Assembly: GCA_964386535.1 (NCBI GenBank)
Contig: CAYLRY010000005.1
Location: 1 to 64,000 of the forward strand
Length of the DNA stretch: 64,000 bases
DNA from: CAYLRY01 sp964386535
Lineage (GTDB): Bacteria > Chloroflexota > Dehalococcoidia > Dehalococcoidales > UBA3254
Reading direction: 5' to 3'
This document shows positions 8,882 to 17,616 of the stretch, piece by piece. Every line of letters begins with the position of its first letter. Position 1 is the stretch's first letter. The translations under genes and the position numbers were made by a program. The notes below the pieces were generated by a model. The model worked only from the letters and a program-made list of their open reading frames with translations, searched no databases and was not told the DNA's origin.

Positions 8882-9812
8882 TACTAACCGGGTTGCGGAT
8901 TTATACCAGAAAATAACTGATGAAGTATCCAAAATCATCATAGGAAAAGTAGAAGAGAAGGAAGCTCTTTTAATGGCCATGGTAGCAGGTGGCCACGTAT
9001 TGATCGAAGGACCCCCGGGAACCGGAAAGACCAAATTAGCCAGCACCTTTGCCAAGGTTATCGGAGGCTCTTTTAAACGCATACAATTTACTCCTGATAT
9101 GATGCCGGCCGATATAACAGGCTTTTACCTGTATTCCCCTACTGGCAGCGCATCTTTCATAGAAGGTCCTATCTTTGCCAATGTAGTGCTGGCTGATGAA
9201 TTGAACCGCACCACACCGCGGACTCAGGCAGCCCTGATTGAGGCTATGCAGGAATTTCAGGTTACCATAGAAAGAAAGACATATTTTTTGGATAAACCTT
9301 TTATGGTAATTGCTACCCAGGTCCAGTTTGGTGGGGAAGGTACTTATCCGCTTTCAGATATCCAGATGGACCGTTTTTTAATACGGCTATTGAGCACTTA
9401 TCCATCATCAGAGCAGGAAAAACAGGTACTGGTTAATATTGATCAAATAGATGAACCAGAACTGCATGAAGTGACTACCGTTGATGAATTGAAAGATATC
9501 CAGAAACTGGTAAAAGATGTTCATGTTTCACAGCCGGTAATTGACTATATTCTAGCAATTATCAATAGTCTGCGAAATGATCCGGATATCTTATCCGGTC
9601 CCAGTACGCGCGGTAGTATTGCGCTTTTAAAATGCGCCAGGGCACTGGCATTGTTCGATGGAAGGGACTTTGTAATCCCTGATGACGTAAAAAAACTTGT
9701 GTTTTTAGCAGTTGAACACCGGCTCAGAATTAAACCTGAAGCTGAGATGGATGATATTACGCCTCACCATATATTGGAAAAAATAATGGAGAAAACGCCG
9801 GTGCCAAAATAG
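8874..9812 (+). CDS. MoxR-family AAA+ ATPase
   Basis: An AAA+ chaperone-type ATPase, 312 aa. Walker A GPPGTGKT is at residues 46-53 and Walker B VVLADELNR at 104-112. Sensor 1 is ATQ at 147-149, but the usual NP that follows is replaced by VQ. A C-terminal AAA lid carries GPSTRGS. It starts at TTG 8874, 7 nt after GGGAG, and overlaps DUF4350 by 8 nt. MoxR proteins act with VWA or DUF58 partners in cofactor insertion or complex maturation, and the DUF58 gene follows 101 bp downstream. Confidence 0.93.
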   Translation: MINTNRVADLYQKITDEVSKIIIGKVEEKEALLMAMVAGGHVLIEGPPGTGKTKLASTFAKVIGGSFKRIQFTPDMMPADITGFYLYSPTGSASFIEGPIFANVVLADELNRTTPRTQAALIEAMQEFQVTIERKTYFLDKPFMVIATQVQFGGEGTYPLSDIQMDRFLIRLLSTYPSSEQEKQVLVNIDQIDEPELHEVTTVDELKDIQKLVKDVHVSQPVIDYILAIINSLRNDPDILSGPSTRGSIALLKCARALALFDGRDFVIPDDVKKLVFLAVEHRLRIKPEAEMDDITPHHILEKIMEKTPVPK

Positions 9813-9913
9813 ATATTCCGGTGATCTATCTAATAATTTTTATGCGAATAAACCGGAAAGGAAAAACCTCCTTACCGATACCCAGATATTAGCCGGATCC
9901 AGAAAAAGCAACC

Positions 9914-11461
9914 ATGAAGCTAAATAAATTAAGCGTACCTTTCCTTTTAAATATATATGTATCACTGGCGTTAGTGATGGCTGCCGTTTTTTCCTCTACG
10001 CTGCTGTCCTTTATACCCCTGGTTTTATTAATATGGCATCTCGTTCTGTGGAGGTGGTCCTTCTCTTCATTGATTGTCCTGATGACACACTATTTCTTAT
10101 TTTTTTCTTTAAACCTGCTCTTTACGCCGGTTACAGGTCCCTACTGGCCTTTGCTTATTTCTCTACCGGTGATTTTTTTATTAAATAATGACTTGCGAAG
10201 ATCATCCCTTTCGTCCCAGAACCTGGAAACGCGTTTCATGAGAAGGGCAACAAATCTAGGGATTACTTTTATAGCTATTAATTTGCTTATTCTACTGATA
10301 TCCATAGCTTTAAGCGCCCTGACGCTGCTTGCGGCCAGTGTAATAATAATGATTTATCTGGCTGTATTGATTATTATTATTTTCAAATATTTACCTTTGA
10401 AGCCGCTTGAAGAAGATCGTATTGATCTCAGGGTAATTGCCGGACAGCAAATGCAGGCAAAAATCAGCTTTAAGGTAAAAACCAGAATTGGAGCCAGGCT
10501 GTTTCTAATTTCAAAGCATGACTGGCTTAAGGTAAGCCCAGAGGTTTTTCAATTAAAGGGAGAGGGGGTGACTGCTGAAATCGTGGTAACGCCCTCTTTA
10601 GCCGGCTCCACCATTGTAGATCTGGAGGCATACGTTATAGACCAGTGGGGATTGATACAGGTATGGTTTAAGGTAAAACCTGTTAATTTAATGGTAATAC
10701 CCAGGGCTAGGTATGCTAAATGGATTGCTGAAAAATATCTAAGCGGGACAAAACCAGGAGAACTGCCGTTGATAGCTAATATAAGCTCTTTGCAGACAGC
10801 GTACGGACTTCGCCAGGGGATTGAATACTATGGGAATAAAATGTATCAACCAGGTGATAGCCTAAAAAATATCGATTGGAAACATTCTTATAAATATAAC
10901 GAATTAATCGTGAAGGAATATATTGAATTTCATGGACAGTCAGTAATTGTATTAATCAATTTAGTAGCCGGAAATGATGAAGAACAAGATATTTTGGCTT
11001 ATAATATTCTGGTTTCTGCCGTAACCCTGGCTCAAGAAAACATTCCTGTAGTCCTGGCAGCCTATACAGATCTAGAGGTAAATGCCATTAAGGGGTTGTT
11101 ATACGGGCAAAGGCTGGTGCTGGAAGCTTTAAAAATAGTAAAAGATATTTTGATAAAAAATGATTCTATTAAATATCTGGAACCTCCCGATATAATCAGG
11201 CTAAAAGCTAATATCCGGCGAATGCAGGAAGCGGAAAGCCAAGCTGCTGGAATTTTGGGTAAGTTATTGCAAATGGAGTACCAAAGTATTAGCCTGAATG
11301 CTAAACACAGCCCGTTAATGGAGGCATATAAAAAGGCAACCGATAGGACTACGCAAGAAGCTACCATAATTGTTATCTCCCATAGAAATCATGATGCCTA
11401 CGATCTGGCTTACAATGAGTATATCTTTTCACGAAATGGTCCCGCAGTAATCAATATCTGA
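9914..11461 (+). CDS. DUF58 domain membrane protein
   Basis: A protein of 515 aa, the usual partner of MoxR. The N-terminal third is hydrophobic (about five to six helices to residue 160), followed by a beta-rich stretch. The DUF58 signature runs from about residue 297 to 337: GLRQG, then YQPGDSLKNIDWK and VKEY, the family's RxYxPGDxxRxIDWK core. A VWA-like fold occupies the remainder. It is probably membrane anchored with the DUF58 domain in the cytosol near MoxR. Upstream Shine-Dalgarno is weak, so coupling to moxR expression is likely. Confidence 0.85.
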   Translation: MKLNKLSVPFLLNIYVSLALVMAAVFSSTLLSFIPLVLLIWHLVLWRWSFSSLIVLMTHYFLFFSLNLLFTPVTGPYWPLLISLPVIFLLNNDLRRSSLSSQNLETRFMRRATNLGITFIAINLLILLISIALSALTLLAASVIIMIYLAVLIIIIFKYLPLKPLEEDRIDLRVIAGQQMQAKISFKVKTRIGARLFLISKHDWLKVSPEVFQLKGEGVTAEIVVTPSLAGSTIVDLEAYVIDQWGLIQVWFKVKPVNLMVIPRARYAKWIAEKYLSGTKPGELPLIANISSLQTAYGLRQGIEYYGNKMYQPGDSLKNIDWKHSYKYNELIVKEYIEFHGQSVIVLINLVAGNDEEQDILAYNILVSAVTLAQENIPVVLAAYTDLEVNAIKGLLYGQRLVLEALKIVKDILIKNDSIKYLEPPDIIRLKANIRRMQEAESQAAGILGKLLQMEYQSISLNAKHSPLMEAYKKATDRTTQEATIIVISHRNHDAYDLAYNEYIFSRNGPAVINI

Positions 11462-11503
11462 TTCTGTGTTAAGATGTCATTTGCTGAAGGGAGGTTTTTT
11501 AAG

Positions 11504-12451
11504 ATGATCTTAATCACCGGCGGTGGGGGGTTTATTGGTTTAAATCTGGCATATGAACTGGTAGAGAAAGGGCAAAGTGTGCTTCTGGTTAAGAGACATA
11601 ATTTTAATCTTCCTCCGTTCCTGGCGCCTTATGCCGGAAAGCAGTTGAAAACAGTCCAGGGAGATATTACCGATAATACCGTCTTACATAAAATCATTGA
11701 GGAAAATCAGGTTGAGAGTATAATACATGCTGCTGTGCTTAATGAAAGCAGCAGTAACGCCCGTCTTTATGAAGCTATAAATGCCAATCTAAAAGGAACT
11801 ATTGATATATTGGAAGCTGCTCGTAATAATGGGTTAAGAAGAGTGACGTTTCTTAGTTCCATTTCGGTATATATGCCTTACAATCAAAAAGATAAGATTC
11901 TCAGTGAGGATAACGACTTACCTGCCGTGTCTCATGATTGGATATCAGGAACAAAAAAGGCTGCGGAGCAAATTTGCTATCTTTATGCCAAAGAATACGG
12001 ATTAAGTATTCCTGTAGTCAGGCCGCCGCAGGTCTGGGGTCCTCTCTATTGGACTTACAGAAGTCCACTGCAAATCATGTTTGAAAACGCTGTTGCAGGG
12101 AAAAAAGCAGACCTCAATAATTATTTCAGCGGCAGTATTTCACCATATATTTACGTCCGGGACTGCGCCAGGGCGTTAAGCATGATACATCTGGCGTCCT
12201 CCCTGAAATATAATATTTATAATTTTTCAAATAATGATAATTATAGTCTAGCTGATTTTGCCTGTGCCATAAAAGAAGAAATACCGGGGGCGCAAATAAC
12301 CCTCAGGACAAACAAAATAGCCGGCGATATTGAACTTCCGCCTATGGATAACAGGCGTATTCAGGATGATTTGGGATTCATTCCAGCCTATGATTTAAAA
12401 AGAGCGGTAAGGGCTTACATCGCCTGGATTAGAGAAGGCCGTTATCTTTAA
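11504..12451 (+). CDS. NAD-dependent epimerase/dehydratase-fold protein lacking the catalytic Tyr
   Basis: Extended SDR fold, 315 aa. The nucleotide-binding GGGGFIG is at residues 6-12, and the SSISVY strand is near 118-123. In the position of the YxxxK active site the protein reads ISGTK, so the Tyr is Ile147 while Lys151 remains. It therefore may bind NAD(P) and sugar-like ligands without normal epimerase chemistry, or use another base. ATG 11504 is chosen because GGGAGG lies 9 nt before it; an in-frame ATG at 11474 has no Shine-Dalgarno. Substrate unknown. Confidence 0.8.
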   Translation: MILITGGGGFIGLNLAYELVEKGQSVLLVKRHNFNLPPFLAPYAGKQLKTVQGDITDNTVLHKIIEENQVESIIHAAVLNESSSNARLYEAINANLKGTIDILEAARNNGLRRVTFLSSISVYMPYNQKDKILSEDNDLPAVSHDWISGTKKAAEQICYLYAKEYGLSIPVVRPPQVWGPLYWTYRSPLQIMFENAVAGKKADLNNYFSGSISPYIYVRDCARALSMIHLASSLKYNIYNFSNNDNYSLADFACAIKEEIPGAQITLRTNKIAGDIELPPMDNRRIQDDLGFIPAYDLKRAVRAYIAWIREGRYL

Positions 12452-12479
12452 GGAAACCTTTCTGTAACGGAGGAGCAAA

Positions 12480-13667
12480 ATGATTACTATCGGTAAGGAA
12501 TGGCAAATTCCTGTATTTTCTGAAGAAGAAGGTATGAGGAGATGGCGAAATATCAGACAGAAGATGGCAGCTCGTGAAATTGACTGTTTGATCATCAGTG
12601 GAACTACTGCTATTTCAAAAGCTTCTTATGCTGATCTTCGTTATGTTACTAATTTTATTAACTGGTCTGATGATGAATATTGTATTTTTCCATTCAAAGG
12701 CGAACCAACTTTTTATACGTATATGATCCAGCATCAATATTGGGCGGAAAAAGTAAGCTGGGTCAAGGATATCCGGACCTGTTCAAGTAATAATTTCGCT
12801 CATGAGCCAGCTCAAGATGTAGTAAAGCAGATAAAAATGTTGGGACTGGAGAAGGGCACCATCGGAATTGTAAACGGCAGAACTATGCTGGCTTACTTTT
12901 ATGCTTACCTGGTCAAGGAATTACCCCAGGCCAGGATTATTGAAGCAGGGGATATAATCAGGGACTGCCGCCGTATAAAAAGTGCTGCGGAATTGGAATT
13001 TGTACGCAAAGCCGGTGAATGCGCTGATGCAGGTTTTCGTGCTATGGCTGGAATTGCCAGACCCGGCATTACAGACTACGACCTGGCCGCAGAGTGCGAA
13101 GCCGCTATGATCAAAAACGGAGCTGAAGTAGGTTCATTTACGTTATTTAATTCGAAGAAATGGCCTGACGGGTGGGGATTTCCACATGGGGGCACATATC
13201 GGAAATTACAAATGGAAGATGTAATTCTAAACGAAATCACGCCCTGCTACGGCGGATATTTCGTACAAATTTGTAGGCCGATATCTCTTGGTAAACCAAG
13301 TGAGGATTTCCTGGAGATGTATGATATCCATAAGGGTATGTACAGGATAGGCCGTGAGGGATTTCGAGCTGGGAACTGGATAAATGATGTTGATGCTAGA
13401 GTTAAACAATACGCCCTGTCTCGCAGGCCTTTTTCCCATGCTACTGGTGGATTTCAGCATCTGGACTCGTTAAATGCTGATCCAAATTTTGACCTGGAAC
13501 TCAAGCCGGGCATGGTTTATGAAATCCATCCCTGGACTCATCCACCTGAAGCTGATATGATTGCCAGAAAGAATCATCTGGGACATATTTTAGGTGATGC
13601 CCACATAATTACCACAGACGAAACAGAATGCGTCAGTAAAATACCTATAGAAATCACGGTGGTTTAA
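12480..13667 (+). CDS. M24-family creatinase/aminopeptidase-P-like protein, metal site altered
   Basis: Pita-bread-fold protein of 395 aa, with a creatinase N-domain (1-160) and an M24 domain (165-395). Normal M24 metallopeptidases bind two metals with Asp, Asp, His, Glu and Glu. Here the two Asp positions appear to be Glu252 and Gln263, His320 and Glu349 are kept, and the final Glu region reads GDAH. It is therefore more likely a metal-independent or mono-metal hydrolase or lyase, like creatinase or DddP-type enzymes, than a true Xaa-Pro peptidase. GGAGG precedes the ATG, and the gene follows the epimerase-like gene by 28 bp. Confidence 0.82.
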   Translation: MITIGKEWQIPVFSEEEGMRRWRNIRQKMAAREIDCLIISGTTAISKASYADLRYVTNFINWSDDEYCIFPFKGEPTFYTYMIQHQYWAEKVSWVKDIRTCSSNNFAHEPAQDVVKQIKMLGLEKGTIGIVNGRTMLAYFYAYLVKELPQARIIEAGDIIRDCRRIKSAAELEFVRKAGECADAGFRAMAGIARPGITDYDLAAECEAAMIKNGAEVGSFTLFNSKKWPDGWGFPHGGTYRKLQMEDVILNEITPCYGGYFVQICRPISLGKPSEDFLEMYDIHKGMYRIGREGFRAGNWINDVDARVKQYALSRRPFSHATGGFQHLDSLNADPNFDLELKPGMVYEIHPWTHPPEADMIARKNHLGHILGDAHIITTDETECVSKIPIEITVV

Positions 13668-13710
13668 TTGATTTAACGAGAATATAAATCAAAAACCACA
13701 ATTATAAATT

Positions 13711-14262
13711 TCAAGTAATATCAGAATAATATCTGCCACCGGCGCAACCCCGGCATAGAATCTTATTATCCAGATATACTTCTCGCCCGTCCATTACCCT
13801 TTCACTGCATATAGAGCAAAACCTTTTCTTCCTGGGAGTTCCGGGTAAATCTGTTTCAGGAATAACAACTTTAACGTTCTGCAAGATCACCATTTCTTCA
13901 TCCTGAGCGGATTCTACTTTTTTACATATTTCATCAACAGTACCGCGGCTATCAAAGCTCTCCTTTATAGTAGCCCTAAGGGCTTGTCCAGTATCGGTAT
14001 TAACGAAGGTAGCAGCAAACTTGCCATAATCCACATGTTTAAGAGAACGATGTCCTAATGAACAACCTGTAATTATCTGTACTGCGTCCGTCATACACCG
14101 ATCAATTTCTACGTATACTATTAAATTTTTATGCTTCATTCCGGGTTTCAGTCCCAGGGTTTTCATAGCTGCCAGTGTCATTTTGGTACCCAACGCAATC
14201 CCGCTACAAATATGCCCATGAATTTCACCGACTTTCTTTAAATACAATTCAAAATCACTCAT
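13711..14262 (-). CDS. FmdE-like protein with C-terminal zinc ribbon
   Basis: A protein of 183 aa. The N-terminal FmdE domain has the HGHICSG motif around residues 14-20, and the C-terminal zinc-ribbon pattern CSIC...CRGC lies near residues 153-176. FmdE was named from formylmethanofuran dehydrogenase operons but is widespread in anaerobes with molybdenum or tungsten enzymes, and its biochemical role is not settled. ATG 14262 is chosen because AAGGAG lies just upstream (minus strand); a longer frame to 14334 lacks a Shine-Dalgarno. It is convergent with the M24 gene. The molybdoenzyme-rich context fits a role in metal or cofactor handling (inference). Confidence 0.82.
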   Translation of the reverse strand: MSDFELYLKKVGEIHGHICSGIALGTKMTLAAMKTLGLKPGMKHKNLIVYVEIDRCMTDAVQIITGCSLGHRSLKHVDYGKFAATFVNTDTGQALRATIKESFDSRGTVDEICKKVESAQDEEMVILQNVKVVIPETDLPGTPRKKRFCSICSERVMDGREVYLDNKILCRGCAGGRYYSDIT

Positions 14263-14839
14263 TTCAGTCTCCTTAGATGTTTGAACCGGTATTTTAAAAT
14301 CCCCATATTGAATCTTTAGCATGTTAAAAAGCAAAATATGATTTTAGTAAACCTTTTCTAGTTCGTTGTGCTCTAAACGGAAAAACAAATATCTCTTTTA
14401 GACATTAAAGTCAGGGGGGAAGGTACAATAAGCAATATAGCATCCTTTAACCGGAGAGACCAACTGAAAACGATATTTATGAAGTTGACTGTAGGTACAC
14501 ATTTAACCAATCGAAAATAGGGGGCAAACAGTTTGACTGTAAAAAATATTAACATCCAAAAATACCAGTTTTTCTGATGTTGAAAGGGCATACTTATATG
14601 TTTATAATGCATACAACATCGTCTTTAACAAATCTAAAATTAGCGGATGAAAACTTTATCATGCTAACCCTGGAATATCCATACCGGAATATCTAAGGCT
14701 AAATATTTTTATTTTTTATGTAATCAATTTGATCCCGGCAGGATAAATCATAGGTTTCTAAAAGTTTCAATCGATGCAATAGGACAAAAACTTATTAGTA
14801 TAGATCAAGATTTAGAGTATCCAAAAAAGGAGATTATGC
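14263..14839. promoter_or_regulatory. Divergent intergenic region with inverted repeat
   Basis: 577 bp of AT-rich DNA between the FmdE gene and the flavoprotein operon. GATGTTG (14576-14582) and CAACATC (14614-14620) form a perfect 7-bp inverted repeat around a 31-bp AT-rich centre, a possible regulator site. GGAG occurs just before the downstream start. No ORF with a start signal is convincing. Confidence 0.4.
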
Positions 14840-16306
14840 ATGGCAACGAAGAAAGAGGATTTAGTCAGTATCTTCGGCTCGGAAAAGGTGGTGGATGAGG
14901 CGGATGCACTGGCTGCTTATGCCGGTGATGAAAGTTTTACACATCCGCTGAAACCGCGATTCGTAGTAAAAGTGCAAAATGCCGACCAGGTACATTCACT
15001 GGTACAATGGGCTAACCGGACGGCCACTCCCCTTGTACCGGTAAGTTCCGGGCCTCCCCATTTCCGGGGTGATACTGTTCCTACATCTCCCGGGGCTGTC
15101 ATGGTGGATTTAAGCGGGATGAAAAAAATAATTCATGTCGATCCACGTAACAGGATGGTCTTAATTGAACCGGGAATAACATATGGTCAGCTTCAGACAG
15201 AGCTGGCAAAATCCGGTTTGAGGGTTTCTTCACCCCTTAGACCAAAAGCCAGAAAGTCGGTTATTGGCGCCTTGCTGGAGAGAGAACCGATCATTATTCC
15301 TAGATACCAGTGGGCCATGCTGGATCCCCTTAGATGTACTGAAGTAATTTGGGGTGACGGCATGCGGATGTCAACGGGAGAAGCCGGAGGCACTGCTGCG
15401 TTAGAACAAGAATGGAAAAAGAAGTTTGCCCAGGTAACACCAGGAGGTCCTGGGCAGACTGATTTCTATAAATTCACTTCTGCAGCACAGGGAAGCATGG
15501 GAATTGTGACCTGGGCTTCAATAAAATGTGAAATACTGCCAAAAATTCATAAACTCTTTTTTGTCCCAGCTTCTAAATTAGAAGACATACTGGACCTAGC
15601 ATATGCCATTTTGAGGATTCGTTTTGGAGATGAGCTTTTGATCCTTAACCACTGGGAACTGGCCATGTTGCTGGGGAAAGACTCGAATGAAATAGCAACT
15701 CTGGGAGCCAAACTTCCTCGCTGGTCTTTACTGGTGGGTATAGCCGGACGAGAGAGATTGCCGGAAGAGAAGGTGGAATACCAGCAAAAGGACATTTCGG
15801 AAATGGCTCAGCGCTATGGTCTACAATTATTACCGGCTGTACCAGGGGCCAGCGGTGTAGATGTCTTACAGGCTATTCTTAATCCTTCCTCAGAACCTTA
15901 CTGGAAACAGGTGTATAAAGGAAATTGCCAGGATATCTTCTTTTTGAATACACTGGAAAACTCGCCTGATTTTGTTAAAGCCATGTATAAAGTAGCTGAA
16001 GATCAAGGCTATGCTACCACTGAAATAGGAGTTTACATCCAGCCAGTGCACCAGGGAGCAAGCTGCCATATTGAGTTTAGCTTACCTTATAACCGCTCTA
16101 ATACATCTGAGGCAGCCCGGATGCAAGAACTCTATTCCGCAGGCAGCGAAGAAATGCTGAGGCGTGGGGCTTATTACTCACGTCCTTACGGCATCTGGTC
16201 TCCTATGGCTTTTAACCGGGATGCTCAGACAACATTTGTATTAAAAAAGATAAAAGGTATCTTTGATCCCAATAATATAATGAATCCAGGTAAACTCTGC
16301 TTCTAA
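14840..16306 (+). CDS. FAD-binding oxidase (GlcD/VAO-type)
   Basis: A flavoprotein of 488 aa of the vanillyl-alcohol-oxidase/p-cresol-methylhydroxylase superfamily. The N-terminal FAD-binding domain covers about 35-215, with the VDPRNRMVLIEPG strand near 92-104. A C-terminal cap domain ends in the family signature FDPNNIMNPGKL. There are no Cys clusters or membrane segments. It heads a colinear run with short gaps (24 bp to the CCG Fe-S gene), so its electrons probably go to that Fe-S partner. Its sequence is clearly different from the two larger flavoproteins downstream. Hydroxyacids or phenolic alcohols are candidate substrates. Confidence 0.88.
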   Translation: MATKKEDLVSIFGSEKVVDEADALAAYAGDESFTHPLKPRFVVKVQNADQVHSLVQWANRTATPLVPVSSGPPHFRGDTVPTSPGAVMVDLSGMKKIIHVDPRNRMVLIEPGITYGQLQTELAKSGLRVSSPLRPKARKSVIGALLEREPIIIPRYQWAMLDPLRCTEVIWGDGMRMSTGEAGGTAALEQEWKKKFAQVTPGGPGQTDFYKFTSAAQGSMGIVTWASIKCEILPKIHKLFFVPASKLEDILDLAYAILRIRFGDELLILNHWELAMLLGKDSNEIATLGAKLPRWSLLVGIAGRERLPEEKVEYQQKDISEMAQRYGLQLLPAVPGASGVDVLQAILNPSSEPYWKQVYKGNCQDIFFLNTLENSPDFVKAMYKVAEDQGYATTEIGVYIQPVHQGASCHIEFSLPYNRSNTSEAARMQELYSAGSEEMLRRGAYYSRPYGIWSPMAFNRDAQTTFVLKKIKGIFDPNNIMNPGKLCF

Positions 16307-16329
16307 TAAATAAAAGGGAGGTTAAAGAC

Positions 16330-17601
16330 ATGGCTTTACAAGACTTTATGGCGGAAGCTGAAAGATGCAGCCAATGTTCATACTGCAAATTTATACCTTT
16401 TGATCAGGTAAAAAGCTGGAGATTTTCACGTGGATGTCCCAGCAATGGATACTATAATTTCATGAGTCACACAGCCAGAGGACGCTATGCGGTAACTCTG
16501 GCTCTTATCAACAATACTATTGATTATGATAGTAAAGTACTGGATGTGGCTTACCAGTGTCAAACATGCGGTAGCTGTGATACAGCTTGCAAAATCAACC
16601 GTTATAATCTGGAGCCATTGGACATGATTCGGGAGCTGAGAGCCAAACTGGTCAGCGATGGCCAAACCCTGCCTCAACTTCAAACCCATATTAACGGCTT
16701 AAGACAACTGAACAATATGCTTTTGAAACCTAAGGCAGCGAGGGGAGAATGGGCTACGGGAATGGGTTTGAAGAATATTAACCAGCAAAAGGCCAGCGTT
16801 TTGTTCCATGCCGGCTGTTATTTCAGCTACGACCAGGACCATCAGAAAAATGCACGAGCGGCTGTTTCCTTGCTGGCCAGCGCTGGAGTAGATATCGGTA
16901 TTTTGGGAGTAGATGAAGGGTGTTGCGGAGGACGGGCTTATAATATGGGATACCGTGAAGATTTTTACCAATGCGCCAGGAAGAATATGGAAGCCTGGAA
17001 AAAGGCTGGCATTACCACAATAGTTACCTCCTGCGCTGATTGCTATTACGCCTTTAAGCGCTTATATCCAGCCTTAGGATCTACAGTAAAGGTAGTACAT
17101 ACCGCGGAATATCTGGACCAGTTGATCAGTGAGGGAAAGATAAAGTTTACTAAAAAAGTACCTCTTAAAATAACCTATCATGATCCCTGCCATTTGGGAA
17201 GGCTGGGAGAGCCTTATATACCCTGGCAGGGTAAAGAAAAGAAAATCCAGAACCAGATTGTGGTTTATGAACCACGGCGACCCCGGTATCTTGGTGCTAA
17301 CGGGGTTTATGACGCACCCAGGAATGTATTGAAGAGCATTCCCGGAATAGAATTGGTAGAAATGGAAAGAATCAGAGAATATGCCTGGTGCTGCGGTTCC
17401 GGCGGAGGGGTCAAAGAAGCCTATCCTGATTTTGCCAAATGGACTGCTCAGGAAAGAATCCAGGAAGCCAGGGAAACAGGCGCACAGGCCCTGGTAAGTG
17501 CCTGTGGATGGTGCGAACGGAACTTCCTGGATGCTATGGGCAGTGAGAGGGAAAAATTGAAAGTATTCGATATTGCCGACCTGGTTCAGCAGGCATTATA
17601 A
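16330..17601 (+). CDS. CCG-domain Fe-S oxidoreductase (HdrD/GlcF-like), copy 1
   Basis: Electron-transfer protein, 423 aa. N-terminal Cys13/16/19/36 and Cys77/80/83/87 suggest two [4Fe-4S] clusters, the first with an unusually long gap before its fourth Cys. Two CCG (cysteine-rich) domains follow: GCCGGR with TSCADC, and WCCGSGGG with SACGWC, which in HdrB/HdrD bind a non-cubane cluster. GGGAGG precedes ATG. Position between two flavin oxidases indicates it takes their electrons, as GlcF does for GlcD. A paralogue of exactly equal length lies at 20118. Confidence 0.92.
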   Translation: MALQDFMAEAERCSQCSYCKFIPFDQVKSWRFSRGCPSNGYYNFMSHTARGRYAVTLALINNTIDYDSKVLDVAYQCQTCGSCDTACKINRYNLEPLDMIRELRAKLVSDGQTLPQLQTHINGLRQLNNMLLKPKAARGEWATGMGLKNINQQKASVLFHAGCYFSYDQDHQKNARAAVSLLASAGVDIGILGVDEGCCGGRAYNMGYREDFYQCARKNMEAWKKAGITTIVTSCADCYYAFKRLYPALGSTVKVVHTAEYLDQLISEGKIKFTKKVPLKITYHDPCHLGRLGEPYIPWQGKEKKIQNQIVVYEPRRPRYLGANGVYDAPRNVLKSIPGIELVEMERIREYAWCCGSGGGVKEAYPDFAKWTAQERIQEARETGAQALVSACGWCERNFLDAMGSEREKLKVFDIADLVQQAL

Positions 17602-17616
17602 ATAAGGAGCATTAAA

